The translations under genes were made by a program, and so were the position numbers. The notes beneath the pieces were generated by a model. It saw nothing but the letters and a program-made list of their open reading frames with translations. It did no database searches and had not been told where the DNA came from. Positions 57,134 to 64,000 of a DNA stretch of 64,000 nt are shown in pieces; position 1 is the stretch's first letter; the number at the start of each line of letters is the position of its first letter. Source of the stretch: Streptococcus sp. 'caviae' (GTDB taxonomy: Bacteria; Bacillota; Bacilli; Lactobacillales; Streptococcaceae); assembly GCF_001937065.1 (NCBI RefSeq), contig NZ_MOWR01000001.1, forward strand, positions 124,001 through 188,000, in the 5' to 3' direction.

Positions 57134-58531
57134 CTAATCGGCTGTATTTTCTTGAGTTTTTGGCAAGTATTGGTCCAGCATATCATCCTTGATCCGCTTG
57201 AGTTCAGTCCGCGGCAGAATGGATAAAAGCTCCCAGCCCAGATTAAGGCTTTCTTCAATACTGCGGTTGGTATAAAAGCCTTGATTAATATACTCTTCTT
57301 CAAAGAGATTGGTAAATTTCACATACAGTTTATCCGTTTCAGACAAGGCAGACTCTCCCAGCACCACTGCCAGTTCCTTGGCCTGCTTGCCTTGGGCATA
57401 GGCCGCAAAGAGCTGATTCATGGTCGCTGCATGGTCGCCGCGCGTCTTGCCTTCGCCGGCTCCCTTATCTTTTAAGCGGGACAGGGACGGCAGGACATTA
57501 ATTGGCGGACGGTAGCCTGAGTTGTACAGCTCGTGCGAGAGGATAATCTGACCTTCGGTGATATAACCGGTCAAGTCTGGAATCGGATGGGTAATGTCAT
57601 CCTCGGGCATGGTCAGAATCGGAATCTGAGTAACAGAACCCTTTTTACCAATCAAACGGCCGGCACGTTCATAAAGCGTTGAGAGGTTGGTGTAAAGATA
57701 ACCCGGATAACCGCGGCGCCCGGGAACTTCACGCCGAGCTGCAGACACTTCACGCAGGGCTTCACAGTAATTAGTCATATCCGTCATGATAACCAGAACA
57801 TGCATGTCCTTTTCATAGGCTAGATATTCTGCTGTGGTCAGGGCAATACGCGGAGTCGCAATACGCTCAATAGCAGGGTCGTTGGCCAGATTGACAAAGA
57901 GAACCGAACGGTCAATAGCGCCTGTCTGACGCAGGTCGTTCATGAAAAACTCGGCTTCTTCAAAGGTAATTCCCATGGCCGCAAAAACCACGGCGAAATT
58001 TTCATCAGAATTCAAGACCGTTGCCTGACGGGCAATCTGCGCCGCCAATTCATTGTGGGGCAGACCAGAGCCTGAAAATACAGGCAGTTTTTGTCCGCGG
58101 ACAAGGGTATTGAGGTGGTCAATGGCTGAAATCCCCGTCTGAATAAATTCGTCGGGATAGTCACGCGCCACTGGGTTGATGGCCTGGCCGTCAATATCCA
58201 AGTACTTTTCTGGAATGAGCTCCGGCCCGCCGTCAATAGGTTTCCCCATACCGTTAAAGATACGGCCGACCATATCTTCTGACACCGCTAGTTCAAGCGG
58301 GTGGCCTGTGAAACGAACCTTGGCTTTTTCGAGGTTGATACCAGATGAGCCCTCAAAGAGCTGCACCATGGCCTTATCTTCCTGAACTTCCAAGACCTGT
58401 CCCTGCCGAATTTCTCCGCCGTGGAGCTTGATTTCAACCAGCTCATTGTACTGGACACCTTCCACTTGATCCACAATCATCAAAGGGCCGACAACTTCGC
58501 TGACTGTACGATATTCTTTAAGAACACTCAT
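57134..58531 (-). CDS. ntpB: V-type ATPase subunit B
   Basis: 465 residues from the start at 58531 ([20 protein letters not shown]), with GGGAGG upstream; the longer frame runs into ntpA. Non-catalytic nucleotide-subunit homologue: the P-loop is replaced by '[14 protein letters not shown]'. It alternates with A in the catalytic ring. Confidence 0.96.
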   Translation of the reverse strand: MSVLKEYRTVSEVVGPLMIVDQVEGVQYNELVEIKLHGGEIRQGQVLEVQEDKAMVQLFEGSSGINLEKAKVRFTGHPLELAVSEDMVGRIFNGMGKPIDGGPELIPEKYLDIDGQAINPVARDYPDEFIQTGISAIDHLNTLVRGQKLPVFSGSGLPHNELAAQIARQATVLNSDENFAVVFAAMGITFEEAEFFMNDLRQTGAIDRSVLFVNLANDPAIERIATPRIALTTAEYLAYEKDMHVLVIMTDMTNYCEALREVSAARREVPGRRGYPGYLYTNLSTLYERAGRLIGKKGSVTQIPILTMPEDDITHPIPDLTGYITEGQIILSHELYNSGYRPPINVLPSLSRLKDKGAGEGKTRGDHAATMNQLFAAYAQGKQAKELAVVLGESALSETDKLYVKFTNLFEEEYINQGFYTNRSIEESLNLGWELLSILPRTELKRIKDDMLDQYLPKTQENTAD

Positions 58532-58532
58532 G

Positions 58533-60308
58533 CTAGATACCTCCCTTTGCCAGCACTTGATGGATGCTGTCTCGAACAGCATCAGCAAGCGCCTGAATCT
58601 TTTCTATTTGGTCTTCTGAAATATATTTGCTGCGGGCAATACGGTTGCGAACATCAGCAGTTCCGTCCATAATTTCAGTGTAATAAGCCCCCAGTTCCAA
58701 AGCCTTGCCGGCTTCATCCGCAAAGGTCAAAATATTAGTTAGCATGGCTTCTTGCTTAGGGAAAGACGTAAAGGTATCAACCGTATCAAAGGCATTTTGC
58801 TGCAGGTAGTCCTCACGAATCTGCCGAGCAACAGCCATGGTTAGGCGATCCTGATCTGACAGCGAGTCAATACCGACCAGACGGACGATTTCTTCCAGAC
58901 TTGACTCTCTTTGCAGGACATTCATGGCACGCGTCACCTTAGCCGCCCAGCGAGTCTTTTGCACTTTGTCAATATACTTGCCGACATCATCCTTATAAAG
59001 CGAGTAAGAGCTCAGCCAGTTGATAGCCGGGAAGTGGCGGCGCTGAGCAAGCGGCGCATCAAGTCCCCAGAAAACCTTGACAATACGCAGGGTATTTTGA
59101 GTGACCGGCTCTGAAATATCACCGCCGGGAGGCGATACAGCTCCGATAGCAGTAATGGTGCCTTCGCGGCCTTGGCTGCCGAGCACACGCGCACGGCCGG
59201 CACGTTCGTAGTATTCAGCAATACGAGAACCTAGGTAAGCTGGATAGCCTTCATCACCCGGCATTTCTTCCAAGCGGCCGGACATTTCCCGCAGAGCTTC
59301 CGCCCAGCGAGACGTCGAGTCGGCCATGATAGCAACAGAATAGCCCATATCACGGAAATATTCAGCAATAGTGATACCGGTATAAATAGAGGCTTCCCGC
59401 GCAGCCACAGGCATGTTGGACGTATTGGCAATCAAAACGGTCCGTTCCATGATCGACTGGCCGGTATTAGGGTCAATCAATTCCGGAAATTCATTCAGCA
59501 CATCGGTCATTTCGTTTCCGCGTTCACCGCAGCCGACATAGATAACGATGTCAACGTTGGCAAATTTGGCAATCTGGTGCTGTACCACTGTTTTACCAGC
59601 TCCGAATGGCCCTGGAACGGCAGCAGCACCGCCTTTGGTCACAGGAAAGAAGGTATCGATGACACGCTGTCCCGTCACAAGAGGCTCAACGGGAATCAGT
59701 TTTTGAGCAACCGGGCGGCTCTTGCGAACCGGCCATTTTTGCATCAGTGTCCCCTTGAAAACAGAACCGTCGGCCTGTTCAATTTCATAGACAACATCAT
59801 CAACCGTAAAATCGCCTGCTGAGATAGCAATGAGTTTCCCGGATACCTTGTTGGGCACCATAATACGATGTTCCACAACCAAGGTTTCCTGAACCACTCC
59901 CAAAATGTCCCCGGAAACGACTTGACTGCCGACTTCAAGGCTTGGCTTAAAGGTCCATTTCAGCTCACGGTCAAGACTTGGAATAGTGACACCGCGGATC
60001 AGAAAATCACTGTCTGTAGCTGTTTTAAAACGATCCAGCGGCCGCTGAATCCCATCGAACATTTGCGAAATCAGTCCCGGTCCCAATTCTACTGACAAGG
60101 GGCTTCCAGTTGTGACAACAGGCTCACCCGGTCCAATACCCGATGTTTCTTCATAAACTTGGATAGAAGCCTGATCGTGGCGCATTTCAATGATTTCACC
60201 GATCAAGCCTAAATGGCCAACCCGGCAGATATCCTGAATATTGGCCTCCTGCATGCCAGAAGCCACAACTAAGGGACCTGACACTTTTATAATTTTTCCT
60301 TGGCTCAA
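58533..60308 (-). CDS. ntpA: V-type ATPase catalytic subunit A
   Basis: 591 residues with Walker A '[12 protein letters not shown]', Walker B-type '[13 protein letters not shown]' and the non-homologous insert of V/A-type A subunits. It hydrolyses ATP to drive ion pumping. The ntpB start follows one base after its stop. Confidence 0.97.
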   Translation of the reverse strand: MSQGKIIKVSGPLVVASGMQEANIQDICRVGHLGLIGEIIEMRHDQASIQVYEETSGIGPGEPVVTTGSPLSVELGPGLISQMFDGIQRPLDRFKTATDSDFLIRGVTIPSLDRELKWTFKPSLEVGSQVVSGDILGVVQETLVVEHRIMVPNKVSGKLIAISAGDFTVDDVVYEIEQADGSVFKGTLMQKWPVRKSRPVAQKLIPVEPLVTGQRVIDTFFPVTKGGAAAVPGPFGAGKTVVQHQIAKFANVDIVIYVGCGERGNEMTDVLNEFPELIDPNTGQSIMERTVLIANTSNMPVAAREASIYTGITIAEYFRDMGYSVAIMADSTSRWAEALREMSGRLEEMPGDEGYPAYLGSRIAEYYERAGRARVLGSQGREGTITAIGAVSPPGGDISEPVTQNTLRIVKVFWGLDAPLAQRRHFPAINWLSSYSLYKDDVGKYIDKVQKTRWAAKVTRAMNVLQRESSLEEIVRLVGIDSLSDQDRLTMAVARQIREDYLQQNAFDTVDTFTSFPKQEAMLTNILTFADEAGKALELGAYYTEIMDGTADVRNRIARSKYISEDQIEKIQALADAVRDSIHQVLAKGGI

Positions 60309-60500
60309 GATATTTCCTCCTGAATTAAGATACAGCAGTAAGTCACAAAATGATCATTTGCAACGCCCTTTCCTTAAGGAGACTGCTTTCTTTTATAAAC
60401 GTTAATGTGTAAATATTATCTCCAAACAACTTTGGCACTTTATTTTCAAAGACTGACAGAAACTAACACTGTGATACTTAGCAGCAGTCCTGAGTAAGTG
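60309..60500 (-). other. 192-bp spacer between ntpF and ntpA
   Basis: Long for this packed operon. The minus strand holds a short frame (GTG, ~30 codons, 'YTLTFIKESSLLKERALQ') that is not convincing, and the ntpA ribosome site AGGAGG. No clear promoter or terminator seen. Confidence 0.4.
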
Positions 60501-60821
60501 TTAGAGAATGTTTTGGCCGACGGCCTTTTCTACATTATCCTGTACCCGCTGCAAACCAAGCCCTGTCGTCCCCTTGTGCGTGGGAATGAGAATCAGAGCC
60601 GGTGTGACCTGACTGTCATAGTAGGCAATCGTTTCAGGAATTTCCGCAGCAATATCTTCTGTCAAATACACAATACCGTAGTCATTTTTGGCCAGCTTTC
60701 GCAGCTGATTAATGGCTTCCTGCGCCTGATTCACAGGAAAGGTCTGAAAACCTATCATACGAAAAGGCAGGATGGCATCACGATTTCCAATCACGCCAAT
60801 TTTGTATTTTTTACTGTCCAT
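60501..60821 (-). CDS. ntpF: V-type ATPase subunit F
   Basis: 106 residues, 'YKIGVIGNRDAILPFRMIGF' and 'DYGIVYLTEDIAAEI', the small Rossmann-like subunit (NtpG in E. hirae naming) that binds D in the rotor. Overlaps ntpC by 11 bp. Confidence 0.94.
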   Translation of the reverse strand: MDSKKYKIGVIGNRDAILPFRMIGFQTFPVNQAQEAINQLRKLAKNDYGIVYLTEDIAAEIPETIAYYDSQVTPALILIPTHKGTTGLGLQRVQDNVEKAVGQNIL

Positions 60822-61827
60822 AAATCGGCCTCATCCTTTCTTTAACCAGCTCCAGCGGCAGCTGGTTGCTGATTGCTGATAAAAGCAGGCGTAAATTTTT
60901 AACCTCAAATTCCCGGCAGAGCAAATAACGCGCTAAGACCAGCGGGCCTTCTGCAGTGTACTTAGCCGGATCCAGCAGCTGAAACTGCATGAGGTCATAA
61001 AGATATTCTAAATCAACTGCTGATATGCTTCCTTGGCGCATTTTATCCTCAAATACTGCCCAATCCGTATTGAAGTGGTTGGGATTAATCTGAGTGAACC
61101 AAGATATGAGCTCCTGTTTTTCACCCAGCTCAATAAACTCTCTGGCTGACAGACTGCCTTCGTCAGAAAGCAGCTGCATCATAAAACTCTGTGGTTTTTC
61201 CTGAGAGAGCGCACGCTGAACGGTGATAACATTGTAAAAATCGATCATCAGGCCGATAGCCTGACTGAAGACTTCTGATTCCAGCTCCGTCTGATTAGCC
61301 AGACGTTTTAAGTGTTTGAAATAAGCTAAGTCCGTCCCGATCTCCAAGACTCGGATATCCTGATAATCCTCATATTCCGCCCATATCATAGCCAGCTCAT
61401 CAACCATAAATTCTGGAAAATTGTCCGAGCTAAAGGTTGAAATCAAGTGTTCCAAAGATTCCAAAGATTCCGAACCAATGGGAATCAAGAGGTGCTTTAA
61501 CTCCTGTTTAGTGGCTCTGGCTTTAAAGAAGACCTTAATATTGTGATAGACATAGCGCAGAGCAAACAGGCTGACGATATCCTGATCCGGCGATTCAGCA
61601 AAGGCCCAGGCATATTCCTTAGCAAGTCCTGATGTCAGCCGCTGATCAATGAGATTGAGGTCTTCCAAATCTGCTGCCGACAGGTGATAAGAAGTTGCCT
61701 GCAGCAAAAGCGCCAAACTTTCTGTATCAGGAGCCTGCAAGAGCTGTTCAAATTGTTCCGGAGTAATAAGCTCTCGTTCCTTAACACTGATAGTCGTGTT
61801 AATTTGTGAGAATTGACTTGCATCCAT
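60811..61827 (-). CDS. ntpC: V-type ATPase subunit C
   Basis: 338 residues, all-helical subunit ('YAWAFAESPDQDIVSLFALR', 'FMQLLSDEGSLSAREFIELG') linking the membrane rotor ring to the central shaft. 11 bp after ntpE. Confidence 0.94.
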   Translation of the reverse strand: MDASQFSQINTTISVKERELITPEQFEQLLQAPDTESLALLLQATSYHLSAADLEDLNLIDQRLTSGLAKEYAWAFAESPDQDIVSLFALRYVYHNIKVFFKARATKQELKHLLIPIGSESLESLEHLISTFSSDNFPEFMVDELAMIWAEYEDYQDIRVLEIGTDLAYFKHLKRLANQTELESEVFSQAIGLMIDFYNVITVQRALSQEKPQSFMMQLLSDEGSLSAREFIELGEKQELISWFTQINPNHFNTDWAVFEDKMRQGSISAVDLEYLYDLMQFQLLDPAKYTAEGPLVLARYLLCREFEVKNLRLLLSAISNQLPLELVKERMRPIYGQ

Positions 61828-61838
61828 CTCAAATCCTC

Positions 61839-62423
61839 CTAATCCTCTTTGAAAATGTCAGCAGCAATACGAGAGCTCTCCTCTTTGTAGATAGAATCAA
61901 TCAAGTTGGCATACAGGTAATTATCATCAATTTTCCCACGAGAAATGACCAGACCAGCCTCATCGGAGATGGTCTGATCTGCAAAGGTCACATGGGGAAA
62001 ATCTGCTGCAAGCTGCTGCAAAGCACCTGAGTCCCATTTGTCAGCCGTTATTTGGCCGAACTGAACAGTCATTGCCTCTTGCCCGTACTTGCTAAGAATC
62101 TTCCTGACAAAAGACAGTTCCTCTTCCTGACTCCAGTTTTTCATCTGTTCAAGGGCTGAAGCAAAGAGTTCTTTAAGGACCTTTTGCTTTGATACCAAGG
62201 TAGATTGGCGTTCTTTGTTTTTAATTTGCTGAGCTTCGATTTGAAAGGCCTGATCGACTTCTTTCAGCTGACTTTGACGCTCATTGGCTTTTTCTGTCTG
62301 AAGCTGCGCCTTGCGGTCTTCGAAATCTTTTTGAATTTGTTTTTTAGCAGCATCTAATTTGAGCTGTCCTTCTTGACGCGCCTGTTCAATAATTGATGTC
62401 TTTAATGGATTTGCTTCACTCAC
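61839..62423 (-). CDS. ntpE: V-type ATPase subunit E
   Basis: 194 residues: long N-terminal helix rich in Gln, Lys and Glu (coiled coil, ~1-100), then a globular end ('AGLVISRGKIDDNYLYANLI'). Peripheral stalk subunit. A separate stalk subunit G (ntpF of E. hirae) is not seen in the window; it may lie upstream of ntpI. Confidence 0.94.
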   Translation of the reverse strand: MSEANPLKTSIIEQARQEGQLKLDAAKKQIQKDFEDRKAQLQTEKANERQSQLKEVDQAFQIEAQQIKNKERQSTLVSKQKVLKELFASALEQMKNWSQEEELSFVRKILSKYGQEAMTVQFGQITADKWDSGALQQLAADFPHVTFADQTISDEAGLVISRGKIDDNYLYANLIDSIYKEESSRIAADIFKED

Positions 62424-62468
62424 AAGACGTCCTCCTTCTGATTATTTTACTGCGGTAAGAAGAGCAGT

Positions 62469-64000
<1,532 letters not shown>

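Noticed and set aside
57094-57303. 69-codon frame over the ntpB end
   Set aside because: Shadow of ntpB; the known operon order needs no gene here.

Overview
The window reads as chromosomal DNA of a low-GC Gram-positive coccus, most likely a mutans-group Streptococcus. Four things point there: a raffinose/melibiose operon in the exact order known from S. mutans (msmR, then aga-msmE-msmF-msmG-gtfA-msmK-dexB), a Leloir cluster galKTE with a divergent galR, a glnR-glnA-gltB-gltD nitrogen block, and an rpsL-rpsG-fusA-gap-pgk block. The species cannot be fixed from sequence alone. Statements about synteny with S. mutans are from memory. Most genes lie on the minus strand. The exceptions are rpoY-rnjA, galR, msmR, two tRNAs and IS remnants.

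Layout. 1-1316: end of an operon encoding a sugar-phosphate isomerase-like protein and a PTS EIIBC (cut by the window edge). 1.5-3.7 kb: tsaB-rimI-tsaD. 4.0-6.0 kb: rpoY and RNase J1. 6.1-6.7 kb: secreted LysM-CHAP protein. 6.9-22.4 kb: sugar island (galE, galT, galK / galR; dexB, msmK, gtfA, msmG, msmF, msmE, aga / msmR), bordered at 22.5 kb by a frameshifted IS3-type transposase remnant. 22.8-30.7 kb: GOGAT and glutamine synthetase genes with a GlnR box. 30.8-37.3 kb: pgk and gap, here separated by a GntR / Fe-alcohol dehydrogenase / aldo-keto reductase cassette. Both glycolytic genes have duplicated 3' ends flanking small inserts. 37.6-40.9 kb: fusA, rpsG, rpsL. 41-47 kb: lipoprotein, purR, yhaM, rmuC, thiN, rpe, rsgA. 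47.1-48.8 kb: tRNA-Leu, tRNA-Ser and a small bacteriocin-type locus with a ComE-type promoter and an ISL3 transposase remnant. 48.8-54.4 kb: rsmA, stress and acetyltransferase genes, RNase M5, TatD. 54.6-56.0 kb: secreted esterase. 56.5-64.0 kb: V-type ATPase operon (ntpI to ntpD), whose proteolipid keeps the Na+ ligands of the Enterococcus hirae enzyme.

How the genes work together. Aga, DexB and GtfA split alpha-galactosides, isomalto-oligosaccharides and sucrose imported by MsmEFGK. Released galactose goes through GalK, GalT and GalE, and the products reach glycolysis, where gap and pgk act. GlnR controls glutamine synthetase, and glutamate synthase closes the nitrogen cycle. The V-ATPase would pump Na+ (or H+).

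Most notable: a ~140-nt sequence present twice (36099-36241 and 56302-56438) whose helices are kept by compensatory base changes, i.e. a candidate structured RNA; the duplicated pgk 3' end; and the bacteriocin-like gene with two direct repeats spaced exactly 21 bp.
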